Counted from the first letter of the stretch, positions 13,148 to 26,481 are shown. The stretch is DNA of 64,000 nucleotides from Ceratodon purpureus (GCA_014871385.1 CM026426.1:72861573-72925572), one strand, 5' to 3'. Made by a program: numbers and translations. Notes: generated by a model not told the origin, from the letters alone.

Positions 13148-14770
13148 CTAGAACAAAGACTTGGAACGCAACACCAAATTATCCATCCGTGCCTTCTTGA
13201 ATGCCGCATCAGCTACAGCACGTGCCACCTGGGATTGCTTGAAAACCGCGGCAGCCATGGATTTTTGGAGGTGGACCAAACCACTTACACCTGGGCCTTG
13301 TAATCCGCTGGAGTCTCCGATTGGAAGAGCCTTTTCTGCTCCAACACGGCCGCGGCAGTGGCTACTTCGGCATCTCCTAAATCCTTGGTGGAGCACCTTC
13401 CAAGGACTGTCTTAGCGTCATCCTTCTCCTTTTGAAGTGCACGAATTCGCTCCGCTGCAGATATCTCAGCTGCTGCCGCAAGTTGCGCCGCCTTTTCCGT
13501 TGCATTGACCAAAGTTTCCAGTGTTGGTGGAGATGGAGATGCATTGGACAAGCTTCAGTTGATGTCGCATAGGCCTTCAACCTGGCGGCGGAGTGCGATG
13601 TATTCAAGCTTGCAGGGATTCTTCAATGCCGTGGCAATGCGTCTACTCTGACAATGCAGTGCTTCAGCCACCCAGTTGACCTCCAATCCGTGCACGAATG
13701 TCGCAAAGGCACCCTTCAAAAACCGCATGGAATAGTACTTGTTGTCGGGGCTGTGTCCATAGACTTTGTAGCAGTGTTTGCTGAATAACCAAGCCTGCTC
13801 CTTGTCGCTGCAGTTGATAATCTCAAAATGGTTTGCTTGATTTTCCAACCCTCCAGATCTTAGTGATGTCACTGTCCGAAATGTGCGGGTAAACAATTTC
13901 AACATCGTCGACCATGGCACCTTTGTTGCACAAGCCAACCTAAAAAATAATAAAGTCTCATTGAAACAAGCTGGACCGCAAGATTCGGCAATTTAGAGTA
14001 AAATCAAATTCAAACAAAATGGAGAGCAAGCTGAAAGAGACTAGAAACAGAATGGACCGCAAGCTTCAACTTTCAATATTGGTACAATTCAAATTGAAAC
14101 AAACTTATGCAGCAAGCTGAAAGAGACTTCAAACAAACTGATAGGAAGCTACAGCCAATGAAGTAAAATCAAACTGAACCAAGCTTTTGCAGCAAGCTGA
14201 AAGAGACTTGAAACAGAATGGGCTGCAAGCTGAATTCAAAAAAGGTAAAATGAAATTCATACACAATGAAGAGCAAGCTGAAAGAGACTTGAAACAGAAT
14301 GGGCCGCAAGCTGAATTCAAAAAAGGTAAAATAAAATTCATACACAATGAAGAGCAAGCTGAAAGAGACTTGAAACAAAATGTCCCGCAAGCTTCAACAT
14401 CCAATGTTGGTACAATTCAGAATGAAACAAACTCATGCGGCAAGCTGAATGAGACTTCAAACAAACTGATAGGAAGCTACAACAAATGAAGTAAAATCAA
14501 ATTGAAACATAGTGGACAACAAGCTTATGCGAATGAAACAAACTGATTACCAACCTGCTCACTAAAGAACTCCGCATCATACTCAGCTTCGCGGCCAACA
14601 ATTGCTAAAGCTACCTTAACCATGGAAGCTTGCAATGGTCTCGCGATTCCCGTGAGATCCACTGGGACATCCCACTCATGGTTTCCGACATCAAATGCTC
14701 GGGCGATGCTTTCCAACTCTGCTTCGGCATGTGAGATTGGAATTTCGGATCCTTCGCCTTAGTCACTGTA
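13148..14770 (-). pseudogene. Decayed coiled-coil hypothetical gene, relative of the 50.5-kb copy
   Basis: The first piece (about 14770-14560) reads a Ser/Asp/Glu-rich head, then a domain with DLTGIARPL and EYDAEFFSEQVG. TAA at 14761-14759 interrupts it. A second piece begins near 13940 in one frame (GLCNKGAMVDD...), shifts frame near 13840, and continues to TGA/TAA near 13555 with the segment GLEVNWVAEAL. A coiled-coil part follows (13551-13285) and then shifts frame again into 13396-13148. The 50533-51315 gene contains the matching segments DLSGILPEL, HDPEFFMSQVG and VKWLAEAM in the same order, so both descend from one family. No RING-like tail is seen here. Confidence 0.55.
14010..14500 (+). 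repeat. Minisatellite of about 83 bp inside the pseudogene's first intron
   Basis: Units carry 'gagcaagctgaaagagactt' followed by 'gaaacagaatgggc.gcaag'. About three near-identical units (14185-14400) are flanked by more diverged ones. The open frame at 14187-14489 arises from the repeat. Confidence 0.7.
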
Positions 14771-15644
14771 GTCGGAGTCGATCACCACTTTATGCTAAAA
14801 AATGCTTTTAAAAAAAACTCTATTCATCAATATGAAAAAAAATTGTATTCACCAAACTATATTCATCAATATTCATCTACATAAGGTGTTGGGAAAATAA
14901 ATAAATAAATAAATAAAACCAAAAATTACAATAAGCTAACAAAATCAAATATATAGGGGGTTGATTTATTTATTTTTTTTAAAAAAAAAAACAAATAGAA
15001 AAAACTATCAAAATGAAATACATAGGGGGTTGATTTTTTTTAAAATAGATAAATAAAAAAAACCCGAGTAAGCTATCAAAGGCAAATACGAAAGGAGTTG
15101 AAAAGAAGAGAAGAAATAAAATAAGATAAAGTAAGATGAATTGAAAAATAAGCTATCAAAATGAAATACATAAGGGATGGAATAAAAAAATAAAAATAAA
15201 CATTTAAATATAGAGATACAAATACATATAGGAAAAGCCATTAAAATCAAGTACATAAGGGGTTGGAAATTAATTTTAAAATGATGAAAAGCATAAGCTA
15301 TCAAAATCAAAATTTATATAAGCAGTTGAATAAAGAATAAAATATAAATAAAAATGCTTCCACACCTTGGTGTCTTTTTTTCCAATGAATAATGATACCT
15401 TTGTATTTTTTGGAAATAAGTGGACATGGCTAACATGTATCGTTTAGAAGTAAGGAAGCTATGGTATTTTTAGAAATTAAATAAGTCCTCTAGAATGTCA
15501 ACTTCGGGCATTGAAGAATGAGGCAATGAAATATTTGACCCTTTGTGCTATAACTAAATGTATATACAACTTTAAAATTTTATATCTAAGACCTATTATT
15601 TGAAAAAAAATTAGATAAGTTATTTGTAGTTTTATGTGGAAGGT
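14771..15644. other. AT-rich intergenic DNA
   Basis: Simple A-rich segments with recurring 'agctatcaaaat.aaatacataagggg' wording about every 80-100 bp (14940-15310). No gene is supported. Confidence 0.4.
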
Positions 15645-16405
15645 TTTGCCACGGGGGGAAGCACAATAAAGTGGACCACAAAAGTGCTTAGCTCATTGCC
15701 AATTTCAGCCATTGTTGTAAACACTAAGAAAAGTGCCATATAAGTTTTTGATATGTTGAAAGCGGGATGGGATATAGAAAATAGACTCGGTCATCTTGAG
15801 TCCTAGAAATTTGCATAAGAAGGTAAGGTGTTTACGATGCCCTACGAGTACCTCAAAGTGCGACAAAGTGAATGCAGTCATTTGAAAAAGTGGCTAGAAA
15901 AGAGTGCAAACTTTGTCAGAAAACACTTTCGAGCGGATGGTGCGCTCCGTTCGTGAATTGTGGTCGTGGAAATGGGCACCATCCACTTCGTTCGAAAGTG
16001 TGGACAGACGAGAAGTATATTTGGGATGTTTTTTAGGAGGGTCACTTTGGCAGTACTTTTTGTGAGTTTTTTTTCACCGAACATTGTTTTTTAAATTGGA
16101 AAAAACATCCTCTAAAGACAATAGTTTGCACCAAATGAAGAAATCAAGACTTCGGAAAAGTTCATTTTCATGATTTAGAACTAGTGGTGAAATTTAGTTT
16201 CAATTGAGGATGTTCTTTTCATGAAGATGCGTGTAAGATACCTTACGACACCCTAGAAAGTGACTAAAATGCTCAAAAACTTCACCAAAATGCTCAAAAT
16301 CAGCTTTGAGCTTTAAAAAACAGCACACTTCATATTCACTTCTTAGTGATCACATATTGCACTTTGTGGTCCACTTTATTGTGCTCTCCCCCCCACGTTT
16401 ACATT
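15645..16405. mobile_element. MITE-like element with inverted terminal repeats
   Basis: 15655-15690 (ggggggaagcacaataaag, then tggaccacaaaagtgc) is repeated inverted at about 16358-16400 (gcactttgtggtcca, then ctttattgtgctctcccccc). This gives terminal repeats of about 30 bp with few mismatches, flanking about 0.7 kb without a coding frame. A target duplication could not be fixed. A non-autonomous DNA transposon is the simplest reading; a plain inverted repeat is possible. Confidence 0.55.
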
Positions 16406-17315
16406 TTTTAATTAAGGGGTTTGAAGTTGACTTGGACGAAGGTTTAGTGGATAAAATTGCACTCTCTACAAAATTTACTTTGAAGTATCTTTAGGCAAGG
16501 AAATTTCCTCACTGAACATCTAGTTTTTTTCTTTCTGAAGTACTCTTTATTAACCTTTCCTTTCTTTCATTTTTTTGAATTTTTTTTGTTTTCTTTATCT
16601 TCTTTCATTATCGATATTTTAGTTTATTTCCTTTCTGTTCACTCATCTTTATTTTATTGATTTATTAATTTTTTTTCCTTCTCTTCTCTTCTATCATTAC
16701 TTAATTATTTCTTTTCAAATTTTTTTTTCTTCGGTTCCCTCTTCTTATTATTTATTTTTTAAATTTTTAATCTTTTTCTGGACAAAGGATGCCATGAATC
16801 ATTGATGAATTTGGGGATCAAATTGAAAGAACATTCTAAGGTACTTTACTTACATGTCAAAGATGGCGCTAAGTGAAGGACAGAGCTTTGTGACTGATGT
16901 GGACGCCCTAATAGAGCACCCAAGGTTTAAGAACTGGTGACCAGAGGTTACCATCCGGGTTACTGATGGATGCAACCGGTGATCACCGGTAACCAAGGAT
17001 CCTCTTAGCATTGGTGAGTGGTGACCGCAGGTAACCATTGTCTCGCACCTTGCCTCGGGGAAAGGCTGTGCAGAGTCCCAGGGGTTTTGCAACGTTGGTC
17101 TGCGCTTGGTGTGTAGGCGGAGAGGCTCAGTGTGTGGGCGGGGAGGCTCAGTGTGGGCGGGGAAGCTCGGTGTAGGGGGAGGAGAGAGATGTGTGGGGTG
17201 AGGGGAACTACTCGTGATTATCGGGGCCATTGCGCTCGGTGTGAGTGCCGGCATTGCTATTGAGAGTTGAATTGGAGTTGTGGGCTAGGAGTGTGCGCCG
17301 AGAGGTGGGTTTAGC
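16406..17315. other. Upstream region of the 17316 gene
   Basis: The first part is T-rich and non-coding. From 16900 the DNA becomes GC-richer with short direct repeats (ggtgaccagaggttacc-type at 16935-17045; cggggaggctcagtgtg at 17115-17175), probably the promoter and 5' UTR side of the gene. Confidence 0.4.
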
Positions 17316-20300
17316 ATGGATCGATCCATGAGCGGGAGGTCTGGGAGCGCAGCCAATGCTCGTGCCGGGAGAAGCGGTTCGGTGAGGGCGAGAGGGAGGC
17401 ATGGTGAGTGCAGTGACGAAGAGGGCGACTTGCGGTCCGCGCGCAAGAAGGCTAGGTCGGCGGTGAAAGGAGGCGGAGCAAGCGACACTACTAGGGACAA
17501 TGTAGCGCCTGGGAGGAGGGGAGCAGCAACTACATCGGAGCCCTGTGAGAGAGAAGGAGAAGCTACTGTGGGGGGCGAAGGAGGAGCTACTGTGGGGGGC
17601 GAAGGAGGGGGAGCTCTTCATGAAGTCGGGGGAGCTGCAAAGGCTAGCGAGAAGAAGAGGGGGAAGTCCGTGGGGAGGTCTGAGCGAGCTATCAACAGCG
17701 TAGAAGATGTAGACGAGGAGATCGCGAGGTTGAAGAAGCCACCAAGAGAGCTGAAGAGACGGGATTTCGAGGAGGAATTCGGGCTCCAGAACGAAGGGGA
17801 AAATCCGCATCACTTTTGGAGGAGTACTGTTCCCGCTCATTCGTTGCAGAAATTGTTTGGAAAAACGTATGGAGATGGTGGGCGCAGCGGCTTTTACTGG
17901 CAGGATTGTGACAAGGTTGAGGTCGTCAATAGAGTTAAGTACCTGCATTCAATTATCTATCAACATGGAGAAGGGGAGACCTCCAACCTCATCACGGTGC
18001 GGTTTGCTGAGGGGGTAACTCTTGAGTATGAGGAGGGTGGGGGCCGCGTCAATTGGTGCGCGTTCGGAGAAGAGACAAACAAGCGACAGAGAAGTCGCTA
18101 CCAACTGGATCGGGTCAAGCTGGATGAGCTCCGCAAGAAGATCGCAGAGTCCAGGACAGTGGAGGGGAAGGGAAGGATCGACGTGCGAGGGAACGAATGG
18201 CGGGGGATCAAGGTCGAAGGCGGTTTCAAGGTGAAGATGGAGCAGGGCAGCGATGGAAGGGAGCAGGCCACGCGGAAGGTGGGGGAGGGAGCAGGGTATG
18301 AGGGAACAATGCGGAGTGGAGGAAGGCTTTGCTATGGTGAGGGAGATGGTGGGCTTGAGTCCGCAAGGGAGTCGGGGATATGTTTGCAGGAGGACGTTGC
18401 AGCTGGAGGGAGGGGTACGGAGCTGAAGAAGGGAGTAGCTTTGGAGCGGCTGCAAGTTGTTGAAGGTCTGATGGCAACGATACACTCGGAGTTGAAGCAC
18501 AAGCGGTAGGAGAAGAAGAAGGCAGCACAGAGGCTTGATGGCGCGGTTTGGAGGAGCAAACAGTCGGAATGGGGTGCACGGACGCTGAAGAAGCAAGAAG
18601 AACAGAAGGCAGCGCTGATCAAGGCATTAGAGGAGGAAGGGGCCGATGTCTACAAGGAGAAAATCAAAATGGAGGGAATCCAAGAACAAGTAGCGGAGGA
18701 GGATGTGAAGGCTGCATCTGCGAGGGAAGAGCTAAAATCTGCGGAAGCTGAGATCCAGTTGCTGACAAGGGGGTTAGAAATCGGACAGTTGCAATTCGAC
18801 GCTCTTGCAGCAGAGAAATTTGCCCTCAAACAGGGAAGGAGTGGTGCTAATTTCAGCCCCCAGCTAATGGTGTATGCACTTGGAGATCCGGCTACAGTAG
18901 AGTTTGATGTCATTCATGAGAGCAAGTTCATTCAAATAACTGCTTGTAGCTTGTGCAATTTTCCATTTCCTCATAATGATATAGTTGTTAGCTCTTGTAA
19001 GCATCTGTACCATCCCTACTGTGCTTCGGTGTTGTATGTGCAAAGCTGTAAGTGTGTGGCGGAAGGGTGCGGAGAGTTGTCTCATCCAGTCTGGCATCGG
19101 AGCTTTGGTTGGGGGCAACCATCTGCAGAGCTACTAGAGAGGGCGTTGATGTTGGGATTGGCTGAGGAGAGAGGAAGATTGCTGCAAGAGAGAACAGACC
19201 AAGCTAGGGCGCTGGTGCCCTTGGATGGTATGTTTACTTGACTTCCAATCTTCGACATTTTCAGTATGTAACCTTCATAGCGGGCCATTGCTTTCTGATG
19301 CTTTGCAGTTTAGGGTGTTCTAGACTAAAGTTCTTTTGTGGTCTCTAAGTGCCTACTGTCCCCAGAGTTATGTGTACATGGCCTCGGTTACTGGTTTGAG
19401 TAGTCTCAAATCGTCTATTGGTACATAGTGTAACTTATGGAATGAAACACTAGGTAAACCGAGGAGTCTACTCTGTAGGAAATATTGGAAAGTTTGGTAA
19501 TGTACCTTCTCACTTGTACTTGTGTATCGTGTCATGTCCATTTGAGTCTGCAAGTGCCTTAGTGAACTTTGAGTTGTGGTAGTTTGTCCTCAGATCTATG
19601 GTTAATACAGGGTTGGCTTTTAAGAAGGGTACACAGAGTTCTCTAGTAGTACTAAACTTGCATTCTGAAATTACAATGTGTACATAAACTGCGATGGAAG
19701 AGTTAAGGGTTGAATTGGGGTCATGAGGAGTATGTGGACACTAGATGTCTTAATGTACTAGCCTAGAAAAAAAGTGTATTCCAAGGGTGTATTTTGATGT
19801 GATCCACAGATTAGTGTACATTGCAAAGTACGTTTCGGTTTAAAGTAGGTATTACAATTTTCTCTTTGTACAGAGTGTTTAGTATTTAGGTACATGCAAC
19901 AGACTACAGCAAGTACTTCGTGTACTCCAAATCCAAAGTCTGGGTTGAAAATGTACTAACTTCCCTCGTACGCAGTGAGCACTGTACTTGACGGAGCTAC
20001 AATAGGTATTTCTTGTCTTCTACCTACTTTGTACTAAAAGTCGTTTAGGTTTGTCACTAATCCAGTAGGGTTTAGGGAGTACAGTAAATACTCCGGCTTA
20101 GTACAGAAGCTCCATTAGTGTAGTTTTTACAGGTAGACATAGTACTAGTTCATTAGTACATCCTAGAGTCCTTGTGTATTTTAGTACATTGTTTACATCT
20201 TCTACAATGTCTAATGTTGTGTGTTATGGCAGGCTCCAGCTTGAGGTTTGCACCACCTCCTTTAGCGTTGGGCAATTCAAGTTGCGGCGTGGAGGGAGAG

Positions 20301-20948
20301 ACAAGTCTGCCACATTGGTCGACAAGGGAATGTGAGGGATACAGGAAGACAACGACTTTGATGGCAAAGGGAGCGCGCTCTCTTGAGAGGCGAGAAAGAA
20401 GTGAAGTGAAGCCGGTTGAGGGAGTGGTGATGGAGGCCTTGACGCATGGCAATCCTGCGAAGGGATCAGAACCCGATTTGGAGTCTAGGGAAGATTCTTT
20501 GGAGGATGAAGAAGAGATAAAGATGTCAAGAGACCATTCCAGCTCTGGCACAACAATTTCAGGTACCAACGACAAGGACGACGCAGATTCCGAGGAGGCA
20601 ACGGGGGATGGTGAGGATGGAGGTTGTCACGACGGTGATCAAACTGAGCAACCCGTCTTGGTAGCCAGCCCAGCCCAGCCTAGAGACACTCTCACGGCAC
20701 CATCTCCGCTGGATGGCATTGGGTGTTTCAGGGTTGTCCAGACCGGCGGTGCAGCGGGAGGAGGCGTGCAGATACTGGTAGGAGACGGCGAGCCAGAGGG
20801 AGGAGATGAAACATTGGCAAGAGGAGGGGGCAGCAGCCAAGGGGAAGGACGGGGAAGCAATCTAGCGGGAAGAGGGGGCAGCATGCAGTGGAGTAGAGGG
20901 GGCAGCAAGCCAGCAAGAGGAGGGGGAAGGAGCCCAATGGGAAGATGA
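17316..20948 (+). CDS. Coiled-coil / RING-like hypothetical protein with one in-frame TAG
   Basis: Exon 1 runs 17316-19227 in one frame, broken only by TAG at 18507-18509. Exon 2 runs 20233-20948 after a 1.0-kb intron (GATG|GTATGT ... GGCAG|GCTCC), with phase 1 on both sides. The order is a basic low-complexity head, a globular domain (roughly residues 140-280, LKRRDFEEEFG to RVKLDELRKK), a Lys/Glu-rich coiled coil, then a RING-like cluster at about 18935-19105 (C-x2-C, C-x-H-x2-H-x2-C, C-x-C-x4-C, followed by HRSFGWG). Exon 2 is acidic and ends in Gly/Arg-rich degenerate repeats. The start ATG at 17316 is the first in frame after a GC-rich leader. The TAG could be CAG mutated once, so this may be a very young pseudogene. 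Function is unknown; the layout matches the 6014-3942 gene. Confidence 0.5.
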
Positions 20949-22558
20949 GGCAGCACCCTAGCGGGACGAGGGGGCAACACGTGAGCGGGAGGAATTGGCA
21001 GCAGCCCAGCGGGAGGAGGGGGCAGCACGAGTGCGGGTGGTTTTAAAAGCAAAATTTCAAACAGTTTCAAAGTATTTCTATTTTCTTTGAATTAGTTCCA
21101 AAAAAAATTGATTCAAGACAATTCTTGAAATTTCATATATCCCCCTGAAATCAAATTTTGAAGTTTAAGTTCCCCTCACCAAAAACAAAACACTATTCAA
21201 AAAAGTATTTAGAAAGAGATATCACGTATTTGCAATGGAGTCTATAAATAGAATCACCTTTCGAATCTCCATTCTTAATTTCATCATAAATTGCCACATG
21301 TATGGTAAAACATTCACTCTGAATTTCTCATTATTCTTCATATGTTTACTTAAATAAAATCTGATATGAATACTTTTAAAACCTCAACATTAATGAATAA
21401 AATCTATGAATTATCTTCTAATCAAATTCGGATAACAATCCATAAAAACAGTGTATACATGCATTTGTATGGAAAAAAATTGTAGTGGAAAGAAATCCAA
21501 AAAATAATCAAATCCAAAATAGAGATGAACTTTACAGCATATATTGTGGTTTAGGAGGAGAAAATGGTTTGTGAAAAAGAGGTCACCAAGGTGACCCAAT
21601 CACTATTGATCTGTCTGCAGGTTTTTATATAACTTGGAACCTTGACTGAATACATCTCAAGATCCGTACGGTCAAAATTTACAAAACTTGCTACGTAGAC
21701 TAATTGAATGGCTCTGAACAAGATCCTACGGTTAGATTTTTCAAAATCAAGTTTTAAAATAAAATTGTGAACCGATTTCAGAAAAATCAATTTCGCAAAT
21801 TTAAATTGAAAGACAACCTAGACCTCATTTAACGGTATAGTGATCCAACACTTCAAAACTTTAAATATCCAAAAAAATTCATTGTCAATTTTGGATTTTG
21901 ATAATGACTTTGAATAACCCTGTTCTTTGATTCACAAGGTTTACTTTTAGAAGCTTGAGCTTTTTCATCTCTTCATGTTTTGTTTTTTTCATCTCTTTGT
22001 TTATTTTGTTTTTCCTCTTGGGTTTAATCTTTAATTGAATTTGATTTTAGATTATGTCTCCTTTGACCACATTTTTAATGTTTTATTTCACCTTTGTTTT
22101 TCAATTTCTGATTTTTGGCTTTTCGATTCTACTGTGTTCCTTGTTTCAGTGCATATTAAAGGCTCCAAAATGCAAAAGAGTCTGGGAAGGACCTTCAATC
22201 TTTCCAATTAATTGCCTATCCATCTCGCTACTGCTCTAGACGCCATCGACATGGCAACGCCAATGACGTTCGGTTACATTGCTGCAGCACCATTCAATTC
22301 ATGAGACAAATTACTTGAATCAAAGCACCATTCAGTTCATGAGACAAGTTACTTAATTCAGATCCCATCAATCACTGCTAGGTTAAAGCACCGAAACCTG
22401 TGTTGATACTTGGATATCATTTCTCATTAAAGTGCTGTAGCACATTCTGTTGCTGTTCAAAATTTGGGCTTCACAACAAAAGCACCTACTACATCAAAAT
22501 CTGATTGTCAATCTCTAGTGCACCTAATTGCCTACTGCATTGCTGAAGCAATGCTCCT
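20949..22558. other. Non-coding stretch
   Basis: The first 100 bases continue the Gly-rich minisatellite (gcagcnngcgggaggaggggg). The rest is AT-rich without supported genes. 'gatcctacggttagatt' at 21723-21739 also occurs at 9655-9671. Confidence 0.4.
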
Positions 22559-23640
22559 TTACGATGGGACAATTTTGAAGCTACTTGAATTCTGTGCTAC
22601 AAGCACTCCGATCTCTGTCCTTCGCTCCGACCGAGCATTGATCTTGAAAACGGCGAAACCAAGGCGCCTCACGACAAGGTTGTAGTAGTCAGGTATGGCT
22701 TCTCGCAGAAGCAAGATCGATATCTCTTTGCGGATGTGCGACACCGGCCAAAGCGAACCAACTTCAATACCAAGTAACTCTTTACCTTGGAACTCAATTG
22801 TGACATAGATCATGTGCTGCAGCACGGCCTGATCAATGGGTATCCATAGAAGACCCTCTTTCTTGTATTGTACATACTGGAAATTGAGGTATAAAACTTG
22901 ACGTGCTACTTGATAGCGGAAGATCATGCTAGCCTTGGAGACAAAACACTTCAATACATCTTGGCCCGCTTGAAACTTCTCGTCCCATCCGACATCCAGA
23001 AGACTACTCAAAACTGCTTCAGGTGGGGATTTGAAGACGTACATGGTGGCTGTGCAACGCGGGTTCTCTGCTAGAGCAAACAAGCCAACCATGACACATG
23101 TGCACAGGCATGAACCGTTTCGCGTGTGCGGATTTACTCCCGGTTCCGCCTTTCATTGTTTCAGAGATGTCGATGGCTAACTTCAATCTAAATGCCTCGG
23201 ACGCGTGCATGTCGGGGAGGGGCCAGTAGGGGTCATCAAGGGCGGGCAACGGCAACTGCCATACAAGGAAGAGCCACACTGTGGAACGTACACTGCTTTT
23301 TTGAAAAAGGTGCCATTCTCCAGCTAAGTCTTATGACAACGGCAATTGCGTACCGCTGCCTCTCCGACTTCATGGTGAAGCACAAGGATGACATCCATGA
23401 CCGCTATTGGATTAATCCAGTTGTCCCAATATGACTGATAAAGCAAGTTACAGCCGCGGGGCTCCCTCACAGCAGTGGCTGGATCCAAGAGCACCTGTCG
23501 GCGTTGATAAGCATGCTGAACTTTGATGGTGTCTAGCTTCAGCACATCCCTACCACGCCTCGCCATTGCTTTGAAATAGAACCCAAGGATCTGAGCCTTC
23601 CATGCTCCAGCGAATGAGTCTGGACCATGAATCCTTGCGT
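22559..23640 (-). pseudogene. Decayed hypothetical gene with a stop and two compensating frameshifts
   Basis: Reading from 23640, one frame gives a plausible globular protein to a TAG near 23324. The reading then moves to a second frame (about 23290-23060, PYWPLPDMHASEAF) and returns to the first frame (23075-22559, ending FKIVPS). The overlap around 23060 shows the switch: the same bases give VCSSREP in one frame and ENPRCTATMYVF in the other, and only the joined reading is smooth. I recall similar proteins as hypothetical in bryophytes; no function can be assigned. The carboxy end resembles a ubiquitin-like fold only loosely. Confidence 0.5.
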
Positions 23641-24442
23641 CTCAAAACCAGGGACCTCTCACAGCCGCTCTCAATGTCACCCAATTGCATATTTCTACCC
23701 GAAGGGCAACGTAATTACTACGATCGTTCAAGTTGTTATAAAGCACGACTGCATGCAACTCTTCAACTGGCTTAACCATCCTCGCTCTAGCAAAGATCAC
23801 AAGAAACCTAAGATGTAGCAAAGATCACTGAAGAACTTGTGAAGTACTCACTGACGAGCTCCAAAGAGGAGAACAGATTTAGATGGCAATGGTTTCACAA
23901 AGGTCCACAGAACTTGAGCATGGCAGCGATGGAAGGGCTCTGGTTTTAGAAGGTGCTACAGCAGACTAGGTGGGCATCTTTGAAGTGCATGGAATGTTGG
24001 AAGGAGATCGATGAATTTCTGTGTCTGTGTGATCCAATCGACGGGGGAAAGCATTTCCCCATATCTAATAAGTGGTGTATGAGTATTGTGTCACTTTACT
24101 TTGGTAAGGACATTATGCAAGCATTTTGTTTTTTATAAAAAGTCGTTGCACATGTAAACTGATCTCAGTGTCATAGTAGAGCAACGCCAAATCACGCCGT
24201 GCATTGTACCTATAATCCTGGGCTTGGATATATCTGATTGGCAAGCAATGTACAACAGAATAGTACGTGGATTTAGACAATGTTAACCTATCGTCGAATA
24301 TTGATAAATAACAAGGTGGTGCAGCTTGCAAAATGCTTGGATCGTTGCATCCATATATTATAACTTTTCATAAGACATTGTCAAAATCAACCACGACAGG
24401 TGTTTATGTACAATGTCGTAACTCGCTAACCGCGGCGTTGGT
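23641..24442. other. Non-coding stretch before the right duplication arm
   Basis: Short open frames only (23627-23818, 23953-24138), with no recognisable features. Confidence 0.35.
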
Positions 24443-24877
24443 CCGTGACCTTCATCATCAGTGTGAGCCGCTACATTGGAGCAGGGTACCAACTGCCATC
24501 CACACTCCCACCCCTACATGTGTCTTCAAGTGAAATTTGCTCTTTGAAGTAATAAATAACATTGTAATGGTGCCACTTGAACTGCTGCCAAATGTACTGT
24601 TGCCAATTGAAATGTTGCAAATTGTAAACAAAATTGTGAAAAAATAGTTGTGGCCATGGGGCCCAATGCGGCAGTTATAGGGCCAAATGCTGCGGTCGTG
24701 GGGCCAAAAGCGGCAGTCTTGGGCTCAATGGAACGGTCATGGGTAGGCAGCAATGGTCATGGGTAGTTATTTTAATAAAAGAGTAAAAGAAAGATGAAGG
24801 AAAATGGGGAAGAAGAAGGGTTTTTAAAAAAAAAAAAAAAAAAAAAAACCAAAAAAAAAAAAGACAAAAAAACTATA

Positions 24878-24902
24878 AACATCATATTCATTAAAATGGG
24901 AC
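24878..24902 (+). repeat. Left terminal inverted repeat of the element
   Basis: 25 bp, matching the right end with one mismatch at position 6 (T here, C opposite). Confidence 0.85.
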
Positions 24903-24939
24903 ATAAACGCATTTGTGGGACTAAGATCCCTAGTTTCTA

Positions 24940-25100
24940 GGATGTCCCTTACTATGAGCTAAATCTCTTTCCTAGTCAACAATGAGCTAAATAATTGCTA
25001 ACATTGAGCTAAGTTGATATTGCTAGCATTGAACTAAGTTAATATTGCTAGCATTGAACTAAGTTAATATTGCTAGCATTGAACTAATTGAGTTGGTGTA
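24940..25100 (+). repeat. Subterminal half-site repeats
   Basis: Five to six direct repeats of about 31 bp built on 'gagctaa' or 'gaactaa' with 'attgctagcattg'. They look like half-palindromes of the element's main motif and lie just inside the left end, where transposase binding sites are usually found. Confidence 0.5.
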
Positions 25101-25501
25101 ATCATTATTGTGAATTTTTTTCTTATTTTCTTTTTTTGAAGCAAAATTATTGTGAAGTTTTCCAAAAATTTGAGAAAAGACTAAGTGGCGTTTGTTAGTG
25201 TCTCACTTTCCACCAACTTACACAAGTAATGAAAAATACGATCATGGATACAGTAGATCAAAATTCCATATTCATATTGAGCTCATTGTGAGCTAAAAGG
25301 ACTGAAGAGACAATTTCCACCATAGTAAATGAGGTAGACAAACCCAGTGAGAGTCAGGTTAAGTAAAAGGCAAACATTCCAACCATTACTATGAAAAAAA
25401 TAAATATATCGAAATGATACAGTACAGTATCAGTATTTTTATTGGAAATATTAATAATAAATGAGCAATGACATGGTATAATTGAGTTCGGTACTAGAAA
25501 T

Positions 25502-26297
25502 CTAAACTATAGATTTCTTCCCTTCCTTTGCTTTCAGGTCCTCCAAGGCCTTCATTATGTCGCCTCTCCGCGAAACGGTCGTAGGGTATGATTCAGCGAA
25601 AACTGAAGTCTTTGTTTGTAGCCGAAGAATAGGATGAGCTAAGGAATCTCTCATTTGTCGCTTAAGTGTTGCTAGATCTGGACCTGTAGAAGAACAAGAA
25701 CGGGTAGGCTGGAATCTAGATAATCTCGGGGGTTTGGGAGCAACAGTTGGCACTGTTGGTATTCCCAAGCATGAAACATCACGTTCTCCTATATTTGGCT
25801 CACGGTTAGGCATGGTTCTAGAAATATTTCTACCTACCGATCTAGTCTCCAGAATTTGCTCACTGTGAACAAAAGGCTTATTGGCAATTTCTACCCTAAG
25901 AGGTAATATTTCAGGTGCAACAACCTCGTACAGTTGTCTTTGAGGGATCATAGACTTCTGAGGTGCGGGAGAAGTAGAACGTTCCCGCCTAGGTGTAAAC
26001 CTCCCAACCGATTTCAAAGGGGAAGGTGACGACACTGTGATTCGACCACCTACACTGCTAGGAGGACTGTTTACTACGTCTTGCTCCACATCTCCCCTTG
26101 AAAAATCTATAGCTGCAGAAGCAGCGTCTGTGGCAGAAAACAACAAGAAGGGCTTCGAATATTGTTGAACTCCGAGAGCCTCCCCTTCAGATATAGAGCA
26201 TGTACCAACGAACTGCCCACTTGAAATATTCGACGTTAGGCCGAAAGAATCACCGAACCTGCAATCAGACCCACCAGAAATAGAGTGCAGTGGCTGA
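25502..26297 (-). CDS. Possible exon or small gene downstream of the giant gene
   Basis: An open frame after an acceptor (CATGTTCAG|CCACTG, near 26297) runs 265 codons to a stop at 25502. It is Ser/Pro/Arg-rich with a charged end (LEDLKAKEGKK) and no recognised domain. It could be a last exon spliced from the FCP1-like exon through a weak donor (GGG|GTTAGC near 26508, phase 0 on both sides), or a separate gene lacking its first exon. Confidence 0.4.
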
Positions 26298-26481
26298 ACA
26301 TGAAGAACAATTACACATCGGTAAGACAGGCAAATTAGTATTACGACAAATTGCAAACCTTACAAAATCTGATTTCAACCGGTAGAGAAAAACAATAACA
26401 TTTACATAAACATTTACAAAAACATTTACAAGTTTGTCCATAGTTTAGCTCACTGTGAGCCACCGTCTTCTCAATCATTGT

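Noticed and set aside
17208-18596. Long minus-strand frames opposite the 17316 gene (246 and 215 codons)
   Set aside because: GC-rich shadow frames; the plus strand has the coiled coil, the cysteine cluster and the phase-consistent intron.
22140-22180. Shared 'aaaggctccaaaatg' at 22155 and 49885 as a possible element end
   Set aside because: Only 15 bp match, with no inverted partner or target duplication.
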